DNA of 15,365 nucleotides from assembly GCA_026002045.1 (NCBI GenBank), contig BOAV01000058.1, positions 1 to 15,365 of the forward strand, given 5' to 3'. The DNA is from Spirochaetia bacterium. Lineage in GTDB: Bacteria > Spirochaetota > Spirochaetia > Treponematales > Breznakiellaceae. A program made the position numbers and the translations under genes. This document shows, one piece after another, positions 5,862 through 13,439 of the stretch (position 1 is the first letter of the stretch; every line of letters begins with the position of its first letter). A model generated the notes under the pieces. That model ran no database searches and was not told the origin of the DNA. It saw nothing but the letters and a program-made list of their open reading frames with translations.

Positions 5862-8657
5862 ATGGCTGAGGATTTAGAGAACACCCAAAAACCTAAGGCG
5901 GAACTCATTAAGAAGCCGCTCAGTGAGCGGACGCCCAATGAGCGCGAAGCATCCGGGGGAAGCTCTGCCGGGAACCAAGCGGCGGAGCATGGTGAACGCC
6001 GGAAGGTGATCGTCGTAAAAAAGAAGCCCGCTGCGGCAGCTCCCTCAACCCCTCAGGCGTCGGTGAAAAAGCCTCAGCCCAAGGTTGTTGTTGCTGCCCG
6101 TCCGGAATCCGCACCCCGCGACACCTCCGCCGGAGAAACCGCCACGCCTTTAGCAGGCGGAGACGGTCAATCGGCCGCAATCGATCAAAAGACAGACAGT
6201 CCTTCTGAACATCCTGCTTCACAGAGCCCTGCGGAAGGCGGTTCCGCAGAAGGTAAAGATGCGGGGCAGCGGGTTCCCTTTGCCATTACCCAGCGGCCCG
6301 CGGCCGCGGCCGGCCGGGTCGGCGGGCGTCCTGTTGGGCGCAGCCCCCGTGAAGAGGGTTCACCCCGTCCATCCCAGCCGCCCTTCCCGACCCGGCCCGC
6401 AGGCGTCGCAGGCCGGGTCGGCGGCAGACCCATGGGCCCCCGTCCCGAAGGCGGCTTCAACGGCCCCGGCGGGGATCGCGGCCCCCGTCCCGGCGGCTTT
6501 AATGGTCCCAGTGGACAGGGCGGGCAGGGCAGCAGACCCGGCTTCAATGGTCCCCGTCCGGGCGGCTTTAACGGTCCCGGCGGACAGGGTAACAGACCCG
6601 GCTTTAACGGTCCCCGCCCCGGCGGCTTTGGCGGCGGACCCGGCAGGCCCGGCTTTAACGGACCCCGTCCGGGCGGCCCCGGAAGACCCGGCGGCTTTGG
6701 CGGACGGCCCGGCGGTCCCGGCGGACGACCGGGTGGTAACAACGGCCTTCCCTCTGCTTCCACCTCACTGGGTGAAGGCAAGGGACCGGTCAAGCGGACC
6801 TTTAAGGCGAAAAAGCCGGTCTATACCCGCAGGGACAAGGAACTTGAGATGGAGGAAAAACTCCTCCAGACCAAGAAAAAGATCACCCATATGGTCAACC
6901 CCATCCCCAAGTCCATCGAAATTATGGAGGTTATCTCCGTATCTGAACTTGCCCGGAAGATGAACCTCAAGGCTTCGGACCTTATCCAGAAGCTCATGAG
7001 CATGGGCCAGATGGTTACCATCAACCAGCAGATCGACGCGGAAACCGCCACCATCCTGGCAAGCGAATTCGGCACCGATGTAAAGATCATCAGCCTCTAC
7101 GATGAGACCCTTATCGAAACCGGCTCCGATGATGGGGCTGCTATGGATCACCGGCCCCCGGTGGTTACCGTTATGGGTCATGTTGACCACGGCAAGACCA
7201 AGCTGCTGGATGCCATCCGCAGCGCCGACGTGGTCTCAGGCGAATTCGGGGGCATCACCCAGCATATCGGGGCCTACACGGTGGAAACCCCCAACGGCAG
7301 GATCACCTTCCTGGACACCCCCGGCCATGAGGCCTTTACAAGGATGCGGGCACGGGGCGCGCAGGTCACGGACATCGTTGTCCTGGTGGTCGCCGCCGAC
7401 GATGGGGTCATGCCCCAGACCATCGAAGCCATCAACCACGCCAAGGAAGCGGAGGTTCCCATCATCGTGGCGGTGAACAAGATGGACAAACCCGAGGCAA
7501 ACCCCGACCGGGTCAAGAGCCAGCTCTCCGAGCTGGGGCTTATGCCCGAGGACTGGGGCGGGCAGACCATGTTTGTGGAACTTTCGGCCCTGCGGAAAGA
7601 AGGTATCGACAAGCTGATTGACGCCATTCTCCTCCAGGCCGAAGTTCTTGACCTCAAGGCTAATTACAGCCACAGCGCCGAAGGGAAGGTCCTGGAATCC
7701 CGGATCGACCACGGCCGCGGTATCGTGGCTACCGTTTTGATAGAACGGGGAACCCTCCGTATCGGGGATTCCTTTGTGGCCGGCGTCTGGCCCGGAAAAG
7801 TGCGGGCATTATTCAACGACAAGGGGGACAAGCTTGAAGAAGCCACCCCCTCAATGCCCGTGGAAGTGCTCGGGTTCGAGGGAATTCCCAATGCCGGGGA
7901 CCCCCTCCAGGTGGTTGATGACGAAAAGGTCGCCCGGGGTTTCTCCTCCAAACGGCAGGAACTCAAGCGCTTTGAGGATGCCAAAAACATCAGGAAGATC
8001 ACCCTGGATAATCTCTACGACACCATCAGCGACGGTGCGATCCAGGAACTCAAGGTGATCATCAAGTCCGATGTGCAGGGCTCCGCGGAGGCCCTCCGTT
8101 CCAGCCTGGAAAAGCTTTCCACCAAGGAAATCAGGCTCAACGTGATCCAGGCCCTCCCCGGCGCCATCAACGAAGGGGATGTGGACCTGGCCATCGCCTC
8201 AAACGCCATCATCATCGGCTTTAACGTGCGGCCCGTGCCCAAGGCAAAGCTCCTGGCGGATCAGGAAAAGGTTGATGTCCGCCGCTACAACGTCATCTAC
8301 AAGGCGGTTGAGGAGATAGAGCAGGCCATGGAGGGGATGCTCAAGCCCGATACCAAGGAAGAGGTTATCGCCACCGTGGAAGTGCGGGACACCTTCAAAA
8401 CCCCGAAATTCGGCACCATCGCCGGCTGTTATGTGCTTACCGGTACGGTCAAGCGGAGCGCCAGCGTGAATATTATCCGGGAGGATATCACTATCCACAC
8501 CGGGAAGATCGGCTCCCTCAGGCGCGTCAAGGACGATGTCCGGGAAGTGGCCGCCGGTTACGAATGCGGTATCGGCTTTGAAGACTTTGACGATGTCCAG
8601 GTTGGGGATCAGCTTGAGGTCTTTGAAATGGTGGAAGTGGCCCGAAAATTAAGTTAG
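5862..8657 (+). CDS. infB: Translation initiation factor IF-2
   Basis: GTPase that brings initiator tRNA to the 30S subunit and drives subunit joining. 931 residues. Layout: a variable basic/Ala-Pro-rich N-terminus (1-150); a Gly/Pro/Arg/Asn/Phe-rich low-complexity region (about 150-292); a basic stretch; an IF2_N module (about 355-405, VISVSELARKMNLKASDLIQKLM); the G domain with G1 GHVDHGKT (439-446), G2 around GGITQHIGAY, G3 DTPGH (485-489), G4 NKMD (539-542) and G5 SAL (575-577); then domains II-IV ending RRVKDDVREVAAGYECGIGFEDF. All nucleotide-binding motifs are intact. AAAGGTGG lies just before the ATG at 5862, 9 nt after nusA. The stop is separated from rbfA by only 3 nt. Confidence 0.97.
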   Translation: MAEDLENTQKPKAELIKKPLSERTPNEREASGGSSAGNQAAEHGERRKVIVVKKKPAAAAPSTPQASVKKPQPKVVVAARPESAPRDTSAGETATPLAGGDGQSAAIDQKTDSPSEHPASQSPAEGGSAEGKDAGQRVPFAITQRPAAAAGRVGGRPVGRSPREEGSPRPSQPPFPTRPAGVAGRVGGRPMGPRPEGGFNGPGGDRGPRPGGFNGPSGQGGQGSRPGFNGPRPGGFNGPGGQGNRPGFNGPRPGGFGGGPGRPGFNGPRPGGPGRPGGFGGRPGGPGGRPGGNNGLPSASTSLGEGKGPVKRTFKAKKPVYTRRDKELEMEEKLLQTKKKITHMVNPIPKSIEIMEVISVSELARKMNLKASDLIQKLMSMGQMVTINQQIDAETATILASEFGTDVKIISLYDETLIETGSDDGAAMDHRPPVVTVMGHVDHGKTKLLDAIRSADVVSGEFGGITQHIGAYTVETPNGRITFLDTPGHEAFTRMRARGAQVTDIVVLVVAADDGVMPQTIEAINHAKEAEVPIIVAVNKMDKPEANPDRVKSQLSELGLMPEDWGGQTMFVELSALRKEGIDKLIDAILLQAEVLDLKANYSHSAEGKVLESRIDHGRGIVATVLIERGTLRIGDSFVAGVWPGKVRALFNDKGDKLEEATPSMPVEVLGFEGIPNAGDPLQVVDDEKVARGFSSKRQELKRFEDAKNIRKITLDNLYDTISDGAIQELKVIIKSDVQGSAEALRSSLEKLSTKEIRLNVIQALPGAINEGDVDLAIASNAIIIGFNVRPVPKAKLLADQEKVDVRRYNVIYKAVEEIEQAMEGMLKPDTKEEVIATVEVRDTFKTPKFGTIAGCYVLTGTVKRSASVNIIREDITIHTGKIGSLRRVKDDVREVAAGYECGIGFEDFDDVQVGDQLEVFEMVEVARKLS
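6293..6738 (+). repeat. Degenerate in-frame tandem repeats encoding the Gly/Pro/Arg-rich region of IF-2
   Basis: Two copies of an RPAxxAGRVGGRPxG-encoding unit (about 6293-6338 and 6391-6435) are followed by overlapping units that encode RPGFNGPRPGGF and GGFNGPGGQG (about 6450-6738). Copies differ mainly at third codon positions, so the protein pattern is kept while the DNA has drifted. The high C+G of this tract opens a long proline-rich frame on the opposite strand, which is only a shadow. Confidence 0.8.
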
Positions 8658-8660
8658 GAT

Positions 8661-9038
8661 ATGGCGGAATATAGAACTGAACGGGTAGGGGCGCTGGTAC
8701 AGGAAAAGATAGGCGCCCTTATCCTTGAAGGCAGAATCAAGGACCCCAGGGTTAACCCATTCCTTTCCATAACCAGGGTTGTGGTTTCCCGTGATCTCTC
8801 TTATGCGGATGTGTATGTTTCCAATATCCGCGCAGACGGCAATATCCCCCGGGGTGTCGAGGGACTGCAAAGCGCCGCTGGCTTTATCCAGGCGGAACTC
8901 GGTTCCTTTATGCACATACGGAAAACCCCCCGGCTCCGTTTTCACGCCGATGAAAGCATCCGGGAAGGCTTCGATATGATCAAAAAGATAGAAACTTTGG
9001 TAAACGGTGAGACAACAGTATCTAATGACGGTAAGTGA
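8661..9038 (+). CDS. rbfA: Ribosome-binding factor A (RbfA)
   Basis: Small KH-like protein that binds the 30S subunit near helix 1 of 16S rRNA during late maturation and cold adaptation. The 125 residues are the usual length. Family features: RTERVGALVQEKIGALILEGRIKDPR near the start, ITRVVVSRDLSYADVYVS as the central strand, GLQSAAGFIQAELGSFMHIRKTPRLRF, and the closing DESIREGFDMIKKIETL helix. The ATG at 8661 follows the infB stop as TAG-GAT-ATG. AGGA is only 1 nt from the start, so there is no properly spaced Shine-Dalgarno sequence, and expression probably depends on coupling to infB translation. The 3' end overlaps truB by 14 nt. Confidence 0.93.
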   Translation: MAEYRTERVGALVQEKIGALILEGRIKDPRVNPFLSITRVVVSRDLSYADVYVSNIRADGNIPRGVEGLQSAAGFIQAELGSFMHIRKTPRLRFHADESIREGFDMIKKIETLVNGETTVSNDGK

Positions 9039-10071
9039 AAAGTCGGGCCTTCTGCTCCTCAATAAAAAATCCGGTCTCACCTCCTTTGACAGCCTGAATG
9101 CGGTGAAAAAAGCCCTTGGTACCGGTAAAGTGGGCCACACGGGGACTTTGGACAAATTCGCCTCCGGCCTCCTCGTAGTTCTTGCGGGAAGGGCGGTAAA
9201 ACTTACCCCCTGGTTCTCACTTTGTACTAAGGAATACGAAGGGACTATCCGCTTTGGCGCCGAAACCGATACCCTGGACCCGGAGGGGGAGATTGTCGCG
9301 GAAGGTCCGGTCCCAAGCCGGGAGGCCCTTGAAAAAGCGCTGCCCCTTTTCCAGGGGGATATCCTTCAGACGCCCCCCCTATATTCGGCCATCCATGTGG
9401 ACGGAAAACGGGCCAGCGAACGGGCCCGATCCGGGGAGTCCCTTGAAATGAAAAAGCGGCCCGTCACGATTCACGCCCTGGAACTGCTCTCCTGGGAGCC
9501 GCCTTTGGCCCGTGTCCGGGTCCGCTGTTCAAGCGGTACTTATATACGCTCATTGGCGCGGGATATCGCCCTTGCCGCCGGTTCACGGGCGCACCTTGTT
9601 GCCCTCAAGCGAACTCAGGTAGCGGGGTTTCGTCTTACTGCTGAAATGGAAGACAGTTCCGGAGCCCCGGATGCTATTACTGCGGCCTTACAGCCCATCA
9701 ACAAGGCGGTTTTTAAGTCTCTGAACATCCCTTTTATCGTTGTTGATGGAGAAAGCGTACAAAAAATCATACAAGGTAAAGCGCTTTCTCAGATATTGAA
9801 AGAGAATACTAACCACAGAGGACACAGAGAAGAACACGGAGGGACACAGAGTTGTGATCAGAAAAATCTCTCCGTGTCCTCTGTGTCTTCCCTCCGTGCC
9901 CTCTGTGGTTCTTCTTCATCTTCTTCTGATTCATTTCCCGCCGGGACATTCTGCGGCGATGAATTTATCGCCATGATTGAAAGACAGGGGGCCGACTGGA
10001 AATACGGTTATGTCTATGCAGCCGGAACATCCGGTGCTTTGCCCCGAGGCGTGGATCATGCGCATCCTTGA
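9025..10071 (+). CDS. truB: tRNA pseudouridine(55) synthase TruB, interrupted in frame by a palindromic repeat
   Basis: Makes pseudouridine 55 in the T-arm of tRNA. 348 residues from ATG 9025. Conserved elements: SGLLLLNKKSGLTSF (7-21), the catalytic loop GHTGTLDKFASG with nucleophile D43, TKEYEGTIRFGAETDTLDPEG, QTPPLYSAIHVDGKRASERARSG, and CSSGTYIRSLARDI. Catalytic parts are intact. The C-terminal PUA-like part begins IPFIVVDGESVQKIIQG and resumes at PAGTFCGDEFIAMIER, with residues about 263-296 encoded by an inserted inverted repeat (9811-9910) and a Ser run after it. The frame survives. A GTG at 9007 is an alternative start, but ATG 9025 places the conserved motif at the usual distance. 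It overlaps rbfA by 14 nt and ribF by 14 nt, and lacks a good ribosome binding site. Confidence 0.93.
   Translation: MTVSEKSGLLLLNKKSGLTSFDSLNAVKKALGTGKVGHTGTLDKFASGLLVVLAGRAVKLTPWFSLCTKEYEGTIRFGAETDTLDPEGEIVAEGPVPSREALEKALPLFQGDILQTPPLYSAIHVDGKRASERARSGESLEMKKRPVTIHALELLSWEPPLARVRVRCSSGTYIRSLARDIALAAGSRAHLVALKRTQVAGFRLTAEMEDSSGAPDAITAALQPINKAVFKSLNIPFIVVDGESVQKIIQGKALSQILKENTNHRGHREEHGGTQSCDQKNLSVSSVSSLRALCGSSSSSSDSFPAGTFCGDEFIAMIERQGADWKYGYVYAAGTSGALPRGVDHAHP
9811..9910. repeat. Inverted-repeat element built of CACRGAG heptamers, inside truB
   Basis: The left arm (9811-9851) carries four direct CACAGAG/CACGGAG heptamers starting at 9814, 9823, 9835 and 9845. The right arm (9868-9910) carries four in reverse orientation (CTCYGTG) starting at 9870, 9879, 9892 and 9901. 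The outer ends AACCACAGAG and CTCTGTGGTT are exact inverse complements. Counted from outside in, the heptamer spacings are 9, 12, 10 on the left and 9, 13, 9 on the right, so the two arms are near mirror images. The 16-nt centre contains TGATCA. A TTCTTC-rich run (about 9911-9932) follows. It would form a long imperfect hairpin in the mRNA. No transposase or clear target duplication is seen. From memory, CACAGAG-type repeats of this kind occur dispersed in many environmental bacterial genomes, but I could not check this. Confidence 0.9.
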
Positions 10072-10885
10072 TTGGGAAGAATTTACCTCCCCCAAAATAC
10101 CGGGAACGGAAACAGCGGGGCAGGGCGGCCTTGCTGTAAGCATCGGGGTTTTTGACGGGGTGCACCGGGGGCACCAAAGGCTTATCGAAAAGATAGTCCG
10201 CCATGGCGATGAGCACGGGAGCATCCCTACGGTGGTAACCTTTAAACAGAGCCCCCGGCGGCTCCTTCACCCTGATTCCTGGCACGGGGACATCTACAGC
10301 ATTAAGCAAAAGCTTTCAGTTTTTGAAACTTTAGGGGTGAAGCAGGCGGTACTCATTGACTTTTCCGAAAATTTCAGTAAAATAACAGGAAGAGAATTTG
10401 TTGATCTGCTGAAAAGTCGGCGCCGCCTTGATTTTTTAACCGTTGGCGCCAATTTTCGCTGCGGATACCGTCTGGACACCGATGCGGCGGCTATTCAGGC
10501 TATGAATCGGGAGGCGGGAATCAGTACCGAGGTGCTAAGCCAGGTTCTGGAAGGCGGTCATCCGGTAAGTTCCAGCAGGATTCGCCGGGCCGTTTTGGCC
10601 GGGGACCTTTCTGAGGCGGCCCTTTTGCTGGGGCGGCGGCTCAGGATAGATCTGGAAGGAATTCCGGCCGTCAAAACCGGAACAGGGGTTTTGTATGACG
10701 CCGTTGCGGCAGGAAGGATTGTTCCTCCCGCAGGGCTTTATCCGGCCCGGATATTTCAGATAGATTCGGCGGGTTTGGCAGATTCATCAGATTCAAGAGA
10801 AGGGATAAAAACAGAAATTTCCATCAATAGTGATGGTAAAATCCTTTCACCCCTCGGCGGATTAGCCGTCGAGTTCATAAACTGA
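10058..10885 (+). CDS. ribF: RibF: FAD synthetase (FMN adenylyltransferase) with a degenerate riboflavin-kinase half
   Basis: The usual RibF phosphorylates riboflavin to FMN and then adenylylates FMN to FAD. The N-terminal nucleotidyltransferase half is well preserved: GVFDGVHRGH (30-39), VTFKQSPRRLLHP (60-72), DFLTVGANFRCGY (125-137) and SSSRIRRAVLAGDLSEAALLLGRR (171-194). The C-terminal kinase half is only about 80 residues, against roughly 120 in typical RibF. The expected GRxxGxPTAN signature is not found: the segment after LLGR reads RLRIDLEGIPAVKTGTG. A VPPAGLYPARI segment still resembles the PxGVY strand. Total length is 275 against about 300-315 for the family. The start ATG 10058 is chosen for GAGG at 10046-10049 with 8-nt spacing; the frame is open upstream to 9977 but without family similarity. 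It overlaps truB by 14 nt. Confidence 0.88.
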   Translation: MRILDWEEFTSPKIPGTETAGQGGLAVSIGVFDGVHRGHQRLIEKIVRHGDEHGSIPTVVTFKQSPRRLLHPDSWHGDIYSIKQKLSVFETLGVKQAVLIDFSENFSKITGREFVDLLKSRRRLDFLTVGANFRCGYRLDTDAAAIQAMNREAGISTEVLSQVLEGGHPVSSSRIRRAVLAGDLSEAALLLGRRLRIDLEGIPAVKTGTGVLYDAVAAGRIVPPAGLYPARIFQIDSAGLADSSDSREGIKTEISINSDGKILSPLGGLAVEFIN

Positions 10886-10926
10886 CCGTTAAGGTCTTAA
10901 CCGAGTGCCCAAGGAGTGTAATATAT

Positions 10927-11196
10927 ATGGCATTAAACAAGGAAGAAGTGACATCCATCGTGACCAAGTTCGGGAAGAACGAAAAAGATTCTGGCGCATC
11001 GGACGTCCAGATTGCCCTGCTCACCGAAAGGATCAACCAGCTGACCGAGCACTGCAAACAGTTCAAAAAGGACAAGTCAAGCCAGCGGGGCTTGCTGATC
11101 CTCGTCGGCCAGCGCCGGCGCATGCTGAAGTATGTCCAGCGTACCAATCTGGAAGGATACCGCTCAATCATCAAAGAATTGGGTCTCCGCAAATAG
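10927..11196 (+). CDS. rpsO: 30S ribosomal protein S15
   Basis: Primary 16S rRNA-binding protein of the 30S platform, which also contacts 23S rRNA in bridge B4. The 89 residues are exactly the family length. Conserved features: FGKNEKDSGASDVQIALLTERINQLTEH, then the SSQRGLLILVGQRRRMLKY rRNA-binding core, and EGYRSIIKELGLRK at the end. A good AAGGAG at 10911-10916 sits 10 nt before the ATG. It lies 41 nt after ribF and 23 nt before pnp, the common bacterial rpsO-pnp pairing. The short leader contains a GTTAAGGTCTTAAC palindrome (10888-10901), too small to identify as an S15 autoregulatory element. Confidence 0.98.
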   Translation: MALNKEEVTSIVTKFGKNEKDSGASDVQIALLTERINQLTEHCKQFKKDKSSQRGLLILVGQRRRMLKYVQRTNLEGYRSIIKELGLRK

Positions 11197-11219
11197 GCTT
11201 ATTCGACATAAAGGAAACA

Positions 11220-13436
11220 ATGGTTCAGAAAGTAACACTACAAATCGGCGGAAAGGATCTTATCCTTGAAACCGGCAGGATCGCGAAACAGGCCAACGGC
11301 TCTGTTTTCGCCCAATACGCGGGATCGGCGGTTATTGCCACGGTCTGCGCGTCGTCGGATGCGGTGGAGGGCCTCGACTATGTGCCCGTCACCGTCGATT
11401 ATAACGAAAAGTACTACGCTGCCGGGAAGATCCCCGGCGGGTTCATCAAGCGGGAAAGCCGGCCAAAGGACAAGGAAATCCTCGTCTCCCGGCTCATTGA
11501 CCGGCCCATGCGGCCCCTGTTCGAAAAGAGTTTTGGCCGGGAAATCCAGATAGTGCCCACCGTGGTGAGCACCGATCAGGTAAACCCCCCGGACATTCTG
11601 GCGATCATCGCCGCCTCCGCAGCGGTACACATCTCGGACATCCCCTTTAACGGGCCCATCGCCGGGGTGCGTGTCTGCCAGGTGAACGGCGAACTCATCG
11701 TCAACCCCACCTACGAACAGATTGAAAAATCCACCCTGGAAATCACCGTGGCCGGTACGAAAGACGGCATCACCATGGTGGAAGGGGGGGCAAAAGAGGT
11801 CGGCGAAGACCTGATGATCGAGGCTCTGGAAAAGGCCCACAAGGTGATCATCGAATTTTGCGCCCTTCAGGATAAACTCCGGGAGCTTACCGGGAGGCAA
11901 AAGCTCCCCCTGGTTCCCCAAACCCATGTGCTGGAAAATAAGGACGCCATCCACGCCGCCGCCTATAGCCGGCTGGAAACGGCTTGCTTCGTCAAAGGCA
12001 AGCAGGAGCGGCACGAGGCTATCCATGCGGTCAAGGCGGATATCGCCGCACAGTACGCCGCACAGCTTGAGGACGAAACCCAGAAGAAGCTTTTCGACGC
12101 CCTCTTTGAAGAAATGGAATACAACATCCTCCGCCTGTCGATCCTGGACAAGGGTAAGCGGGTGGATGGCCGGGGAACCGAGGACATCCGGGACATCACC
12201 TGCGAGGTGGGGCTTCTGGCCCGCACCCATGGTTCGGCCCTGTTTACCCGCGGCGAGACCCAGGCCCTGGCGGTTACCACTCTGGGTACTGTTTTTGATG
12301 AGCAAATTTTTGACGATATCGACGGTGATAAACGGGAAAATTTCATTCTCCACTACAACTTCCCCCCCTATTCGGTGGGTGAAGTGGGGCGCATGGGGAC
12401 CGGCCGCCGGGAAATCGGCCACGGCAACCTTGCCCGCCGCTCCCTGGAAGCCATGGTTCCCACCAAGGCCGAATTCCCCTATACGATCCGGGTGGTTTCC
12501 GAGATCATGGAATCCAACGGCTCCTCTTCGATGGCTTCGGTCTGCGGGGGCACCCTTTCGATGCTCCACGCCGGGGTTCCCATGAAGAAGCCTGTGGCGG
12601 GTATCGCCATGGGGCTTATCACCGAAGGCAAGGGCGGGCCGGGTGACCGTTTCGCCGTGCTTTCCGACATCCTGGGCGAGGAAGATCACCTGGGGGACAT
12701 GGACTTTAAGGTGGCCGGTACCGAAGAGGGTATCACCGGTTTCCAGATGGACATCAAGATCGCCGGGGTAAGCCCCGAGATCATGCGGAAGGCCCTGGAT
12801 CAGGCCAAACGGGGCCGGCTCCACATCCTTTCGATCATGAACAAGACCATCAGCAAGCCGACAACCGAGATTAGTGAGTACGCGCCGAAGATCGTTACCA
12901 TGCGGATTGAAATTGACAAGATCGGCGCCCTGATCGGCCCTGGTGGAAAAAACGTCAAGGCCCTCTGCGAGCAGTACTCGGTTACGATCAACACCGACAA
13001 CGATGGTACGGTCACCATTTACGGGAAAAACGCCAAGGATGCTGAGGAAGCCAAAGCGGCGATTTTGGGCATTGTCCAGGACCCCGAGACCGGGCGGATC
13101 TACAACGGTGTGGTCAAGCGGATCATGGACTTCGGCGCCTTTGTGGAGATTCTCCCCGGCAAGGAAGGGCTGGTACACATCTCCAAGCTTTCCCGCCAGC
13201 GGATCAATACAGTCACCGAGGTACTCAAAGAAGGGCAGGAGATACCGGTCAAGCTGCTTGAGGTGGACAAAATGGGCCGGCTCAACCTTTCCTACATCGA
13301 TGCCATTGACCCCGATGGGGCCTCTGATGAAAGTACCGGCGGCGGGGGACGTGATGGTGGCGGCAGGAGTGGCGGACGTGACGGCGGCTACCGTGATGAT
13401 CGGGGCAGAGGTCCCCGTGAGCCCCGCCGCTACTAG
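11220..13436 (+). CDS. pnp: Polynucleotide phosphorylase (PNPase)
   Basis: Trimeric 3'-to-5' phosphorolytic exoribonuclease central to mRNA decay. 738 residues: first RNase PH domain (IPGGFIKRESRPKDKEILVSRLIDRPMRPLF, about 71-101), an all-helical linker domain, second RNase PH domain (FTRGETQALAVTTLG, GRREIGHGNLARRSL, ESNGSSSMASVCGGTLSMLHAG), the catalytic aspartates in EEDHLGDMDFKVAGT, a KH domain (about 560-615, GALIGPGGKNVKAL) and an S1 domain (about 622-695, GVVKRIMDFGAFVEILPGKEGLVHISKLS). The last about 35 residues are a Gly/Arg/Asp-rich tail ending PREPRRY. ATG 11220 is the start, with AAGGA at 11211-11215. The frame remains open upstream across rpsO, but that is rpsO read out of frame. 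The stop is 3 nt from dut. Confidence 0.97.
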   Translation: MVQKVTLQIGGKDLILETGRIAKQANGSVFAQYAGSAVIATVCASSDAVEGLDYVPVTVDYNEKYYAAGKIPGGFIKRESRPKDKEILVSRLIDRPMRPLFEKSFGREIQIVPTVVSTDQVNPPDILAIIAASAAVHISDIPFNGPIAGVRVCQVNGELIVNPTYEQIEKSTLEITVAGTKDGITMVEGGAKEVGEDLMIEALEKAHKVIIEFCALQDKLRELTGRQKLPLVPQTHVLENKDAIHAAAYSRLETACFVKGKQERHEAIHAVKADIAAQYAAQLEDETQKKLFDALFEEMEYNILRLSILDKGKRVDGRGTEDIRDITCEVGLLARTHGSALFTRGETQALAVTTLGTVFDEQIFDDIDGDKRENFILHYNFPPYSVGEVGRMGTGRREIGHGNLARRSLEAMVPTKAEFPYTIRVVSEIMESNGSSSMASVCGGTLSMLHAGVPMKKPVAGIAMGLITEGKGGPGDRFAVLSDILGEEDHLGDMDFKVAGTEEGITGFQMDIKIAGVSPEIMRKALDQAKRGRLHILSIMNKTISKPTTEISEYAPKIVTMRIEIDKIGALIGPGGKNVKALCEQYSVTINTDNDGTVTIYGKNAKDAEEAKAAILGIVQDPETGRIYNGVVKRIMDFGAFVEILPGKEGLVHISKLSRQRINTVTEVLKEGQEIPVKLLEVDKMGRLNLSYIDAIDPDGASDESTGGGGRDGGGRSGGRDGGYRDDRGRGPREPRRY

Positions 13437-13439
13437 GAC

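Noticed and set aside
6185..6793. A proline-rich minus-strand ORF opposite the IF-2 repeat region
   Set aside because: It is the complement of Gly/Arg/Pro codons. No start signal or domain supports it.
9811..9910. CRISPR-like array
   Set aside because: The heptamers are in inverted arms with 2-6 nt spacers, not direct repeats with unique spacers of 30 nt or more.
9977..10057. A 27-residue N-terminal extension of RibF
   Set aside because: It would overlap truB by 95 nt, shows no family similarity, and the ATG at 10058 has a well-spaced GAGG.
10905..11219. A 105-residue N-terminal extension of PNPase through rpsO
   Set aside because: This is rpsO read in another frame. PNPase homology starts at MVQKVTLQIGGKDL (ATG 11220), which has its own AAGGA.
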